Source: Adiantum capillus-veneris (Eukaryota; Streptophyta; Polypodiopsida; Polypodiales; Pteridaceae). Taken from it: a DNA stretch of 64,000 bases. The position numbers and the translations under genes are program-made. The stretch spans positions 69,140,676-69,204,675 of the forward strand of contig CM043969.1 of NCBI GenBank assembly GCA_014529385.2. Reading direction: 5' to 3'. Positions 22,020-32,837 of the stretch are shown piece by piece; position 1 is the first letter of the stretch; each line of letters starts with the position of its first letter. The notes below the pieces were generated by a model, which was given only the letters and a program-made list of their open reading frames with translations, was not told the origin of the DNA and ran no database searches.

Positions 22020-22700
22020 GCAGTTGAACAGGCTTTTATTGCTTCCCCAAGAAAGGGTGGTAACAACAATGCAGTCACTTCCTATGGTTTTGCCGCGAGT
22101 GGAAAACCTTCTGTTCCTAATGCTTCTGCTGGAAGTAATTCGTCTAGAAATTCTAGTGATAAGGGAAAAAAGAAGATGCGCTGCCATTATTGTAAAGCTA
22201 ATGATCGCTTGATCAAGCAGTGTCCTAAGTTGAAGGCCAAAGAGGCTAAAAAGAAAGAAGGTGGTTCCACTGCAAATGCTAGTTCCACTACAAATGCAGC
22301 CATTGTTGAGTCTTTTGTGAAAGGAGACTGTGATGTTGTTGTTGATGCAGAATGGGCTTTTAGTGCAGAGTGCACTTACAATCCTGTTGTCCATGATGCA
22401 TGAATGTCAGTTGCTACATATTCACATGTGTGGTATTTTGATAATGGTGCTACAAAGCACATTACCTCACATCGTGAATTGTTCACCTCTCTTGAGTCTG
22501 TCCCTCATGGGAATTCAATCACTTGTGCCAACAATGCCTCTTATCCGTTTCAAAGGGTTGGAAATATTGTGCCTACTGTTGCAAATGGAAGTTCTTTCAC
22601 ACTTGTTGATGCAATTTATGTACTTGGGATCAAGAAGAATCTTTTGTCTGTATCTGCACTTGCTAGACTTGGACTTGTAGTCAAATTTGTGGATGAATGA
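22020..22700 (+). pseudogene. Copia gag end and protease
   Basis: The plus-strand frame shows C-H-Y-C-K-A-N-D-R-L-I-K-Q-C, a CCHC knuckle whose His is replaced by Arg. A stop comes after V-H-D-A. In the frame from 22404 comes the protease start W-Y-F-D-N-G-A-T-K-H-I-T, with D-N-G-A in place of the usual D-S-G-A. L-G-I-K-K-N-L-L-S-V-S-A-L and R-L-G-L-V-V-K-F follow, the usual copia protease end. The knuckle and the protease active site are both altered. Confidence 0.8.
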
Positions 22701-22751
22701 TGTACAGTTCATGATCTCAGTTTTGGTGATGAAATTGTTGCATCTGGCCTT

Positions 22752-23830
22752 TTGTGCCATGGGCTATATAAGCTCACTTTGTATGACAAGTGTGGACAAA
22801 ATTTTGCAAATGCAGTTGCAGATTCAAGGGTTGTTTCAGATGCAAAACTATGGCATGCACGTTTTGGACATCTGAATTTTGCCAGTTTGCTGCGTTTGCA
22901 AAATCTGACATGGTTGCTTCTTTGCCACCTCTTGAAGCACCTGTCAAACATGTTTGTGAAGGTTGTATTTTGGGTAAGATGCAGCGTTCAAAGTTTCCAA
23001 AGGATGGTTCAGTTAGGGCCACATGCAGATTGCAGCTTGTGCATAGTGATGTTTGTGGACCCATGCAAACCCCGTCCTTGGGAAATTACCTTTACTTTGT
23101 GACTTTCATTGATGATTACTCCAGGAATGCATGGGTATTTCCGCTTAAAGCGAAGTCCGAAGTTTTTATGTGCTTCAAACAATTTTTGGCTATGGCTGAA
23201 AATGTATCAAAATGTACTATGGGCACCCTCCGTTCCGATCGAGGGGGGGAGTATATGTCTCATGAATTTAATGCATTTCTGGCTAGTCACGGGATAAAAC
23301 ACCAATGTACAGTGCCTTATACACCTCAGCCAAATGGTGTTGTTGAGAGGAAAAATAGGCCACTTACAACAATGGCACGATGTATGGTCAAAAGTCAAGC
23401 TTTGCCACATTCTTTTTGGCTTGAGGCCATCATGTGTGCCACTTATGTAGTTAACAGGTGTCCTATAAAAGCTTTGTAGTCTATTCCTCCATATGAAGCA
23501 TGGCATGATAGAAAGCCTTCTATTGAGCACATGCATGTTAGTTGTTTGACATATGCTTCGGTGCCACAATTACAGCGCAAAAAATTGGATTATAAGGCTG
23601 TCAAATGTATTTTTGTTGGTTATAGTGCTGAAAGCAAAGGATACAAGTTGTATCATCCGCAAACAAAACGTATTTTGGTTTCACGAAATGTAGGCTTTGT
23701 GGAAGATTCTGTTCAACCCTTGTTGTCATGTAGTAGAGATAGTAATGTAAGCTCACAGGACATTTATGACACTTTGTTGCCTCTTTGTACAGCCTATGGG
23801 GGTTTCCAAAAATGTTACAGATTAGCCTAA
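22752..23830 (+). pseudogene. Copia GAG-pre-integrase and integrase
   Basis: L-W-H-A-R-F-G-H-L-N-F and C-E-G-C-I-L-G-K-M form the H-H-C-C module. The catalytic triad is visible as H-S-D-V-C-G-P, R-S-D-R-G-G-E-Y and N-G-V-V-E-R-K-N. The main frame is 22790-23479 and ends in TAG after C-P-I-K-A-L. The frame at 23531-23830 continues with Y-K-A-V-K-C-I-F-V-G-Y-S and R-N-V-G-F-V-E. The catalytic residues are intact, but the reading frame is interrupted. Confidence 0.9.
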
Positions 23831-23953
23831 TACTGATGCAGATGTACATGATGTACTTGATGAGGAAAGGGATGAAAATGAGCAGGCTAGAGGTATGCCA
23901 AAATGGCTGGTGCTTACATCGTGTGACAGTAAATTGGATGCACCTTTGTCGAG

Positions 23954-24252
23954 TTGTACTCTGGCCATGCATCTTATACATCAGATTGTTATGCTTTGGT
24001 TGTTTCTAGCTTACATGATGCTGAGGAACCTCTGTCTTTTGATGAAGCACAAAATTTAAAAAATTGGATGGCTGCCATGCAATCAGAATATGATGCACTT
24101 ATACAAAATGACACATGGACTTTATGTGATTTGCCTCCTGGCAAAAAGGCCATTGGTAAGAAGTGGGTTTACAAGTTGAAACGCAAGCCGGATGGTGAGA
24201 TTGATCTCCATAAGGCTCGACTTGTTGCAAAGAGTTATGCACAACAAAAAGT
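23954..24252 (+). pseudogene. Copia reverse transcriptase, N-terminal piece
   Basis: The frame has W-M-A-A-M-Q-S-E-Y-D-A-L, N-D-T-W-T-L, K-A-I-G-K-K-W-V-Y-K-L-K and H-K-A-R-L-V-A-K-S-Y-A-Q-Q. This is the start of copia RT, cut by the LTR of element C right after A-Q-Q-K. The sequence picks up at 32838 with C-I-D-Y-E-E-N-F-A-P. Confidence 0.9.
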
Positions 24253-24916
24253 TGTAACATTTAATGGCCTAGTAACTTGTGTGTAGCGGAAAATAGCATG
24301 AACATAGTGAGCATTTTATTAGAGTAGATTCCTAATGAGCATAACAAGAGTGCTTGGGTGGAGAGAGCAACAAAAAGCATAACACCTAGTTAGATAGGCA
24401 TGAACAATACTTCAAAGAGAGAGAAATTAAGCTATTGACAACAGTTGTGGACCAGATTTACATGAAGCCGCTCCCCCCTCCAAAAGGCTTTGTATTATAG
24501 GTTTCCCCCATCAAGAGAGACATTTTACAATACAATTCTTTGTGTTCCTGCAATAACTAGCTAGTGCAATGAAGATGGAAGCTTCAAGCACTAAGCAAAA
24601 CACTTATAAAACACAACATCAATTTCCTCACGGTCTCAGACCCAAGACCTCACACACCTTTGAAGATGGTGAGAGCTAGCGGGGTATGAGAGTAGATTGA
24701 GAGGAAGGAGTAGTCTTACGAGAAAGATGTACATCTCCTCACATAATCACTCATATTAGCATAGCATAGCTTAGTAATTAGCATGGTAGAGGAGATGAGC
24801 ATGCATTGAAGCTTGGCTCTTGGTTGGATTTGCATCACAAAGCCAAGAGTTGTTGGTGGAGGCCTCCCTTCTCACAAGCTTGGAGTAGGTGATAAGCTTT
24901 CCATTAAAGCTTGATA

Positions 24917-24918
<2 letters not shown>

Positions 24919-24951
<33 letters not shown>
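24919..24951. repeat. (GA)n microsatellite in the LTR of element C
   Basis: About 16 GA units are present; the sister LTR has only about 6 at the same site (31912-31924). Confidence 0.95.
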
Positions 24952-24953
<2 letters not shown>

Positions 24954-25467
24954 TTCTTGCTTCACACATGAGTTTGTGTGTGAGTGTGTGAGATAATGCC
25001 TTTGAAAAATCAGCCCCCTCTCTCTCTTGGTCGACCCCTCATGCTATTTCCTCTTGCTGACAGCCCATTGGACCTCTCCAAGCTTAGCCAATAGGATTTC
25101 AGGAGCATAAGTGATAACCTTCTGACATGTGTCCCCCTTTCCCCTTTTGTGAGAGCTTTAGGTAATTAATTAATGCAACTAAACTCTCATTGGACCCCTT
25201 TGTCTCCTGGCCAATAGGAATAAGGCAAGCAATTGGGTTGTTGAATGCTCATTGGACCCTTGGGAGATTGTCCAATAGTCTTCTAGACAAAATAATTATT
25301 ATTGGTTCTTTTATTAAGTGTTTTTAAATTAATTAAACTAGATTTACTCTAGCCTAATTCTCATTGGTCCACCTCCATGGCCATCCAATAGGATTTGAGT
25401 ACACCTTGTGGGCATCTGGGCTAGGGAGCTGACATGTGTCCCTCATTCTCATTGTGTAAAGGAAGCT

Positions 25468-25472
<5 letters not shown>

Positions 25473-25524
<52 letters not shown>
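25473..25524. repeat. (GT)n microsatellite in the LTR of element C
   Basis: About 26 GT units are present. The sister LTR has a short interrupted GT tract at about 32453-32474. Confidence 0.95.
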
Positions 25525-25526
<2 letters not shown>

Positions 25527-25912
25527 CTCTCTCATCCCCAACTTGCAAGGCTCGCCCCCTCCTATGTAGGAATCATGAAGACTTTTTGTACACACACAAA
25601 GCATCGAATTTTCCTAGTGTTTGACCTTTGGACACAACCTTTGAATTTTTGAACCTTAGAATTTTGGAAGTCTTATTGGAATGAACCTTAGGATCTTTAA
25701 AGCCCATTGTTGCACCTTGCTCTTTTGCAGATGCCCCCCCCCCCCCCCCCCCCCTTTGGATCCCTATTTTCCCTCCTTTGGATCCCTACTATGGCCGGTC
25801 TACTAGCTTAAACAATATTCTAGCTTTTTCTCCCCTGGTAAGTCCCCATATTAAATGATCAGTTTAACATGAGAAAATCATTTAGGAGAATTAGATATTA
25901 GTTATTATGACA

Positions 25913-26560
25913 TTACCTCTCTCTTGAAAGCATCATTGGCATTGACAAGGTTTAGGTTTTCCCTTAATTGTATGCCTTGCATCTATCTAGCATCTTCAAA
26001 AGGATAATTCTTAAACTTAATAAGATATTGTCGGATAGTCTTACTGCCTCTTTATACCTTGTCTTCATGTCGGAGAATGTACTCGGGCTGCAACACCTCT
26101 TCTTGGTCCTCGATCTCCCGTGGGTCTTCAATAGTTGTTCTTGAGGTGGCTCTCCTTTGTAAGGCTTTAGTAGGCTCACATGGAAAGCATTTGTATGAGC
26201 CAATGGCTGGGAAACTTGAGTTGATAGGACATCTCATTGATTGGCCTAAGAATCTGGAAGGGACCATAGGACCTTTTTGCTAACTAAGCATAGTACTTTT
26301 GGTGTCCCATAGGGTTCTTGCCCGTCATGTGACTTAATCGAGCCTTGGGAAATTTAAGTAAGACCCAATCATTTCCTTTAAAGGCTTGGGCTCTTTTGTG
26401 CTTATCAGAATCAACCTTTTTCCTTTGTTGTGAGATAGAGATAGCATACATAATATTTTGGAAAGATTCTTGTAGGTCTCGGCTATACTCATCTGCAGCG
26501 AAGATCTTCCCGTGTACCTTAAGTAGCAGGGGAATTTTTTATCTTCCCTCAATTACCTCA
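25913..26560 (-). pseudogene. Integrase C-terminus and tail of element C
   Basis: Minus-strand frames here encode the segment after the integrase core, including G-S-Y-K-C-F-P-C and a Pro/Glu-rich tail (E-D-P-R-E-I-E-D-Q-E-E-V-L-Q-P) that precedes the chromodomain-like end of these elements. In the B elements the same tail reads I-E-D-P-P-K-I and E-E-V-L-Q-P. The last bases before the LTR, AAGAGAGAGGTAA on the minus strand, are the polypurine tract. Confidence 0.65.
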
Positions 26561-27090
26561 AAAGGTGCTTTTCCATTGGAAGGATGTACAGTGTTGTTGT
26601 AGGCATAATCCACTAAGGGTAAGTACTTCTCCCATTGGGATCTTTGCTCTACTTCCATTACATAGGCTTTTAGTAGATCAAGAATTGTTAGTAGGTTAGC
26701 TATTTTACTTTGGCCATCCGTTTGCGAGTGATAGGCCCAAGAGAAGTTTAGCCTTGTGCCTAAATTCTTAAAAAGACCCTTCCAGAAATTGCTGGTCATT
26801 CTAGGATCTCTATCCGACACTATGGACATTGGCAAGCCATGGTACTTGAAGATTTGTGAAATGAAGAGGGTTGCCATTTGATGGGCTTTGATAGTCTTTT
26901 TGACAGGTATACAATGACCTTGTTTACTAAACCTGTCTACTATCGTCCATATTCCTGTATTCCCATGGATAGACTTAGGGAATCCAAAGATAAAATCCAT
27001 GGATATGATCTCCCATGGTGAATTAGGGATTGGCAAAGGTTGAAGCAATCCAGGTTGCTTCCCTCTATCAAACTTTGGTATACCACACAT
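26539..27090 (-). pseudogene. Integrase core of element C, catalytic Glu replaced by Lys
   Basis: The rve core is open: M-D-F-I-F-G-F-P holds the first Asp and V-S-D-R-D-P-R the second. The third catalytic position lies in Q-T-D-G-Q-S-K-I, where Ty3/gypsy integrases have Q-T-D-G-Q-T-E. A Lys here would abolish catalysis. Downstream, Y-L-P-L-V-D-Y-A-Y-N-N is the usual continuation. Upstream, the zinc module (H..H..C..C in V-M-Y-E-F-H-A-P and C-V-V-Y-Q-S) is in the adjacent RNase H frame. Confidence 0.85.
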
Positions 27091-27887
27091 TTAGAAACAT
27101 ACTCTTGTATGTTTGCTTTCATGGTAGGCCAATAAAAATATGTTTCAATCCCTTTTAGGATAGACTGAATCCCTCTATGCGCTGCATAAGTAGGAGCATG
27201 AAATTCATACATTACTTTCTCATGCAGTGAGTTAGTAACGCATAGTCTATTGCCATAGAGAAGATAACCATATTGTAAGGTAAATGGTTCCTCTTTCTTC
27301 CCTAATGCAAGGGCTGAAATCACATCTCTAAAGTCAGGATCAATAGCATACTCATCTATCATAGAAGAGGAAACCGCATTCATTCGATTATGCTTGCCAG
27401 CAATGTGAGCAATATGAAAATGAAACTGTGAAAGGAAATTTTCCCACCTCATTTGTTTGTTGGAGATCTTGGTCTGCATCATCAAGTACTTAAGACTTTG
27501 GTGATCCGTCCACAGAATGAAAGGAGTCCCCAATAAATAGTGCTTCCATGAGTCTAAGGCATGTAAAACTGTGAGGAGTTCTTTTTCATATATGCCTAGA
27601 GCTTGCTCAACAGGATCAAGCCTTTGACTTTCATAGGCTATGGCGTGCCCTTCTTGGAGCAAAGCAGCTCCAAGGCAATCACCACAAGCATCACATTGGA
27701 CCTCAAATGGCTTTGAGAGATCCGGTAGTGTAAGCATAGGTTGAGAGATAAGCTTTTCTTTAAGCTTTTTGAAAGCATTGTTCTCCTTGGTAGACCATGT
27801 ATACCTAACTTTTTTGTTTGTTAGGTCATGTAATGGTCTCACAATTTGTGAGAACTTTTCTATGAAGCGTCTATAGTATACACACAT
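26940..27887 (-). pseudogene. RNase H and integrase zinc module of element C
   Basis: This open frame of 315 codons contains F-E-V-Q-C-D-A-C-G-D-C-L-G-A (first RNase H strand, catalytic Asp), Y-E-K-E-L-L-T-V-L-H-A-L (Glu helix), L-W-T-D-H-Q-S-L-K-Y-L (second Asp) and I-A-H-I-A-G-K-H-N-R. It then runs through H-A-P-T-Y-A-A-H-R-G-I-Q-S and Y-W-P-T-M, the start of the integrase zinc domain. It shifts out of frame before the integrase core. Confidence 0.9.
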
Positions 27888-27947
27888 ACCTATAAAGCTT
27901 CTTAGTTCATGAAGATTCCTTGGTTTAGGTCATCCTTTTATTACCTC

Positions 27948-28541
27948 TTACTTTGATGGATCCATTTGGATGCCATCTTGAGAGATAATGTGACCTAAAT
28001 ATTGAATCTCTTGTAAGAAAAACTCGCTTTTCTTTCGATTAACATAAAGTTTATTCTCTCTTAAGACTTGAAATATTACCTCGAGGTGTTGCTTGTGTTC
28101 ATCTAGTGAATTAGAGTAGATGATAATATCATCAAAGAACACTCCAGTAAAGGTTTGGTGAGGCCTGAATAGCTTCTCCATCAAGCAGTTGAATGTGGTT
28201 GGTGCATTGATCAAGCCAAAAGGCATGACAATATATTCGTAAAAACCAAATGTAGTGCGAAATGTGGTCTTTACAATGTCTTGATTAACTATCCTTATTT
28301 GATGATAGCCACTTTTTAGGTCAATCCTACTGAAGTAGGTGGACCCTTGTAGCTTATCAAATAGGTCTTCTACCCGTGGAACGGGAAACCTATTCTTGAT
28401 AGTGATCCTATTTAGTGCTCTATACTCGACACACATACGATATGTGCCGTCTTTGTTTTGCACTAATAACATGAGTGAGCAAAATGGAGATGAGCTAGGC
28501 CTAACCATGCCCTTCTCAACTAACTCATGCACTTGCAGCAT
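27948..28541 (-). pseudogene. Reverse transcriptase of element C
   Basis: The Ty3/gypsy RT fingers-palm is uninterrupted: G-M-V-R-P-S-S-S-P-F, K-D-G-T-Y-R-M-C-V-E-Y, F-P-V-P-R-V-E-D-L, S-G-Y-H-Q-I-R, V-M-P-F-G-L, F-F-D-D-I-I-I-Y-S (the Y/F-x-D-D box) and Y-L-G-H-I-I-S-Q-D-G-I. It makes cDNA from the element RNA. The end of RT and the start of RNase H lie across a frame change near 27890-27948. Confidence 0.9.
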
Positions 28542-29866
28542 AATCTCCTCTTGTTGAGCTTGAGAAACTCTATAAGGAGGTTTATTAGGTAGTGAACTTC
28601 CTGGAAGAAGTTCAATTGCATGGTCATCATTGCCTCGTTTAGCAGGTAGTTCACAAGGGATGTGTCAATAAAAACATCTTGAAACCCCTTGAGAAAATTG
28701 GATAACTCTAATGCCTTGTGATTGTTTATATTTTCTTTTGCTAAAGCATTAGGTTCATTTTGAGAATCTTTAACAAAAATCATGTACACAAAAATAGAGC
28801 TCTTTATTGACTTATTGAAAGCTTGCGTATATACAATGGGTATGGTGTTACCCATTTCCTTAGCATCTATGTACATATCTTTTTCCGTGTACTTAAAGTA
28901 GATTTTCCTTTCAAGGAATTTAACATTGGCAGCCATGAGATGAAACCATGGCGCCCCTAGGATTACATCCTCATGCTTGAGAGGAGGGATAAAGAAGTCC
29001 TCTTTGTCCACATAGCTTTGGACATGGAGCCTCAATTTATCGATTAAGGAAGTGATTGAAGCTTCTTGCCCCTTGAAAGCACCATCTGTGGGTAGGACAT
29101 CTCCCATCTCATAGGCTTGTATGCCTAGGTTGGTGGCCAACTTTGTGGATATGAAATTGTGAGTAGAACCAGGATCAAAGAGAATAAAACCATCATGTTC
29201 TCTTACCTTTCCCCAAGCATGGCATAGAGGAGATCCTTTGTGGCGAGTTTCCTCCTCTTGGATTTCGACCAAGGTAGCTCTAGAAGGCTCATGGTGGGTA
29301 TTCTTTTGGGGACAAGTGCAGTACGCATGCCCTTGCTCGCCGCACTTGAAACAACGGTTATCCTTGTGATAACGCTCAAGTTCTTTAGGAGAGAGTTTGT
29401 TTTTGCCTTTGTAGACTCCCTTCTCCTTAGCTTTGTTGTTATTGGAATTGCCCTTAGGAGAATTTTGGACATTGTCCTTCCCCTTAGGCTCATTGGAACC
29501 CTTGTTTTCCGTGGGCTTAAGATTTCTCTTAGCCCCTGTTTGGAAATTGATTTGAGAAGCCACCATAGTATGGTGTATAACTGCAAATATGGTGCGTGGC
29601 CTTTGGGAGTTGACATACTCCGCCATTTCTTTGGTTAAGCCCACAAAAAATTGTTGTTTTTTCTCTCCAAAATCCATCTTTTTGAAGATAGTGGCTTTGA
29701 GATGTAAATCCCAAAACTTGTCTACATATTTGTGAATGGATTTGTAGGGAGAGAGCTTCAAGCTTTGCCATTTGGTGAGTACTTTGTCTTTGGCATCGGT
29801 GGCCAAAAACTGCTTCATGATGGAAGCTTTAAGAGCTTCATGATGGAAGCTCTTAAAGCTTTCCAT
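28520..29866 (-). pseudogene. Gag C-terminus, CCHC knuckle and protease of element C
   Basis: This open frame of 448 codons starts with the Gag helix region (I-H-K-Y-V-D-K-F-W-D-L-H). It has a basic Asn-rich linker, a canonical knuckle C-F-K-C-G-E-Q-G-H-A-Y-C-T-C, and a protease with active site I-L-F-D-P-G-S-T-H-N-F-I-S and flap/end V-I-L-G-A-P-W-F. Gag packages RNA and the protease processes the polyprotein. The frame ends in a shift relative to RT near 28550. Confidence 0.9.
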
Positions 29867-30851
29867 GTTTGTGGAGCTTCACCGTTGTGCTGTAGGCTAG
29901 ACCACCATTGCTTGGCGGACTTTTGAAAATGCATAGATACATGGCATAGCTTAGAGGACTCCGTGAAGCCCTCATCTCAAAACGCTGCATCCAATTGTTG
30001 GATAAAGGCCAAGACTTTGTCTGTAGCACCAAAGGTGCCATTGTAGGTAAGGAAAGAGATGCTCTTTCCTCCCTCTTTGAACTTCTTGAGCTTGGACGAC
30101 CTCTTCCATGTGGCATAGGATTTCCTATGGCCCCTTCTTTTTCATGGTTCAAAAGTTGCACCATCGCTTTCTTTAGAAGATGAAGAATTTGAGAAACTTG
30201 GAGAAGAGGGTGACCTCTTTCTCGCCTTTTTCTTGCCTTGGTTCTCTTTGTCCGCACCATCACTTTATATAAGAGGAAGAGGATGAAGAAGATGGAGAAG
30301 AGGGTATCCTCTTTCTCACCTTTTTCTTCTCTTGCTTTTTGTCATCCCTCTTTGAATTATGGTGTGGAGAAGTGTGCGATGGTCTTCTCCACTTAGGAGG
30401 TGATGGAGAGCATTTTGCCTGCCGTCTTCCTAGAGCCATCTCCGCTGAGGTGACATGAGACTCACTTATTTTCTTGTTCCTTCGGCTAGGGCTCTTGACT
30501 TCTCCTGTGGGAAGGAGGCGCGTCATCAAGAAGAAAATTTTTGAGCCCTTCGTATGGATCCTCTTCTTCTTCCCAAATCAGAGAGAGGCCTCTTTTGGGA
30601 GTCTTGCAAGGAGGCTTCCTAGGTACTCTCTCGTCATGGTGGGGAGTTTGGAGAATCCCATGAGTATGAAGCTGCCGTTGCACTTCACTTTGGAGGGATG
30701 GATTGCCCATGGCTTGTTGAAGCCTAGAAACAAGGTAGTTAACAAGCATAGGGGCATCATTAGTAGCCTGCTCATTAGCAAAATCAAAGCTATCAATATT
30801 AATTTCACTCTCTTTACTATTGTCAGCCATTCTAACAATTTTTAGGTGCAA
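29853..30851 (-). pseudogene. Gag N-terminal half of element C
   Basis: 30851-30486 starts M-H-L-K-I-V-R-M-A-D-N-S-K-E-S-E-I-N-I-D. The second Met corresponds to the start M-A-D/N-N of the B1 and B2 gags. Lys/Arg/Ser-rich and poly-Ser stretches follow (30260-30529), then a frame leading to W-P-L-S-N-N-W-M-Q. A frameshift separates this from the 448-codon gag-protease frame. Confidence 0.75.
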
Positions 30852-31234
30852 TATTTTTAAGTGTACTTTGGTACTTCAAGTCCTAGTTTCTACTCCTCTT
30901 TACCCTTTAGAAAAAGCACTCAAGCTATTGTACCCGTGGCTTGAATACCATTAATTGCAAGGAATAGAAGAGAGGGTCTTTCAACACCAAAATAGCACCA
31001 GCTGCCTGTCAAGCTTCTAATAGCTCAATAGTGGTTAAGCGGTAGGCAAGCCCTGTAGGACTCCACTATTAAGACCATAGATCTCGACGGTGATACCCCG
31101 TTATCTGCACGAAGACAGGCGCACTGCAAGGCTGAAAAATCCCTATTCGACTTACTCATTTGCAATTGATAATAACAACCATTTATAGCTAGCTTGAGGA
31201 CCTCCGTTCTTGAGCAAGAAAAGAGAAACCTTGT

Positions 31235-31246
31235 GCTCTGATACCA
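31235..31246 (-). promoter_or_regulatory. Primer-binding site of element C (initiator Met tRNA)
   Basis: On the minus strand this reads TGGTATCAGAGC, one base from the 5' LTR end. It matches the standard plant site complementary to the 3' end of initiator Met tRNA. Confidence 0.9.
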
Positions 31247-31247
31247 A

Positions 31248-32837
31248 TGTAACATTGAATGGCCTAGTAACTAGTATGTAGCGGAAAATAGCATGAACAT
31301 AGTGAGCATTCCATTAGAGTAGATTCCTAATGAGCATAACAAGAGTGCTTGGGTGGAGAGAGCAACAAAAATCATAACACCTAGTTAGATAGGCATGAAC
31401 AATACTTCAAAAGAGAGAGAAATTAAGCTATTGACAACAGTTGAGTACCGGATTTACATGAGCCGGTCCCCCCTCCAAAAGGCTTTGTATTATAGGTTTC
31501 CCCCATCAAGAGAGACATTTTACAATACAATTCTTTGTGTTCCTGCAATAACTAGCTAGTGCAATGAATATGGAATCTTCAAGCACTAAGCAAAACACTT
31601 ATAAAACACAACATCAATTCACTCACGGTCTCAAACCCAAGACCTCACACACCTTTGAAGATGGTGAGAGCTAGCGGGGTATGAGAGTAGATTGAGAGGA
31701 AGGAGTAGTCTTACAAGAAAGATGTACATCTCCTCACATAATCACTCATATTAGCATAGCATAGCTTAGTAATTAGCATGGTAGAGGAGATGAGCATGCA
31801 TTGAAGCTTGGCTCTTGGTTGGATTTGCATCACAAAGCCAAGAGTTGTTGGTGTAGGCCTCCCTTCTCACAAGCTTGGAGTAGGTGATAAGCTTTCCATT
31901 AAAGCTTGAGAAGGAGAGAGAGAGTCTTCTTGATTCACCCATGAGCTTGTGTGTGAGTGTGTGAGATAATTCCTTTGAAAAATCAGCCCCCCCTCTCTCT
32001 CTCTTGGTCGACCCCTCATGCTATTTCCTCTTGCGGACACCCCATTGGACCTCTCCAGGCTTAGCCAATAGGTTTTCAGGAGCATAAGTCATAGCCTTCT
32101 GACATGTGTCCCCCTTTTCCCTTTTGTGAGAGATTTAGATAATAATTAATGAAACTAAACTCTCATTGGACCCCCTTGTCTCCTGGCCAATAGGAATCAG
32201 GCAAGCCATTGGGCTGTTGAATGCTCATTGGACCTCTTGAGAGACTGTCCAATAGTCTTCTAGAGAGAATAATTCTTATTGGTTCTTTTATTAAGTTTTT
32301 TTAAAATTAATTAAACTAGATTTACTCTAGCCTAATTCTCATTGGTCCACCTCCATGGCCATCCAATAGGATTTGAGTACATCTTGTGGGCATTTGGGCT
32401 AGGGAGCTGACATGTGTCCCTCATTCCCTTTGTGTAAAGGAAGCTTGTGAGAGTGTGTGTGTATGTGTGTGTGTTTCTCTCTCATCCCCAACTTGCAAGG
32501 CTCGCCCCTCCTATGTAGGACTCATGAAGACTTTTTGTACACACAAAAAGCATCCAATTTTCCTAGTGTTTGACCTTTGGACACAACCTTTGAATTTTTG
32601 AACCTTAGCATTTTTGGAAGTCTTAATGGACTGAACCTTAGGGTCTTTAAAGCCCATTGTTGCACCTTGCTCTTTTCCAGATGCCCCCCCCCCCCCCCCC
32701 CTTTGGATCCCTACTGTGGCCGGTCTACCAGCTTAACCAATATTCTAGCTTTTTCTCCCCTGGCAATTCCCCATATTAAATGATTAGTTTAACATGAGAA
32801 AATCATTTAGGAGAATTAGATATTAGTTATTATGACA
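31248..32837 (-). repeat. 5' LTR of element C (1590 bp)
   Basis: This is the sister copy of 24253-25912. It begins TGTAACATTGAATGG and ends TTATTATGACA on the plus strand. Its microsatellites are shorter, and C18 replaces C21 at 32684-32701, which accounts for much of the 70-bp length difference. Confidence 0.95.

Larger units (their letters stand above)
24253..25912 (-). repeat. 3' LTR of element C (1660 bp)
   Basis: It is near-identical to 31248-32837. It contains expanded microsatellites absent or short in the other LTR: (GA)n at 24919-24951, (GT)n at 25473-25524 and C21 at 25734-25754. The plus-strand start is TGTAACATTTAATGG and the end is TTATTATGACA. Confidence 0.95.
24253..32837 (-). 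mobile_element. Complete Ty3/gypsy LTR retrotransposon C nested in copia
   Basis: Two LTRs (24253-25912 and 31248-32837) flank about 5.3 kb of minus-strand gag-PR-RT-RH-IN. The ends are TG...CA. The flanking pentamers are AAAGT (24248-24252) and AAAAT (32838-32842), a 5-bp target duplication with one mismatch. A primer-binding site for initiator Met tRNA abuts the 5' LTR. All domains are present, but frameshifts and an altered integrase Glu make it inactive. It is related to the B elements at 34396-52415 (same gag start, similar LTR ends). Confidence 0.95.

Noticed and set aside
22978-23300. Minus-strand ORFs overlapping the copia integrase
   Set aside because: They are shadow frames of a clearly identified plus-strand integrase with its catalytic triad.
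24300-24770. Search for CRISPR-like or short regularly spaced repeats
   Set aside because: The window is plant nuclear DNA. The regular repeats seen are LTR pairs, minisatellites and microsatellites, with no spacer-repeat array.
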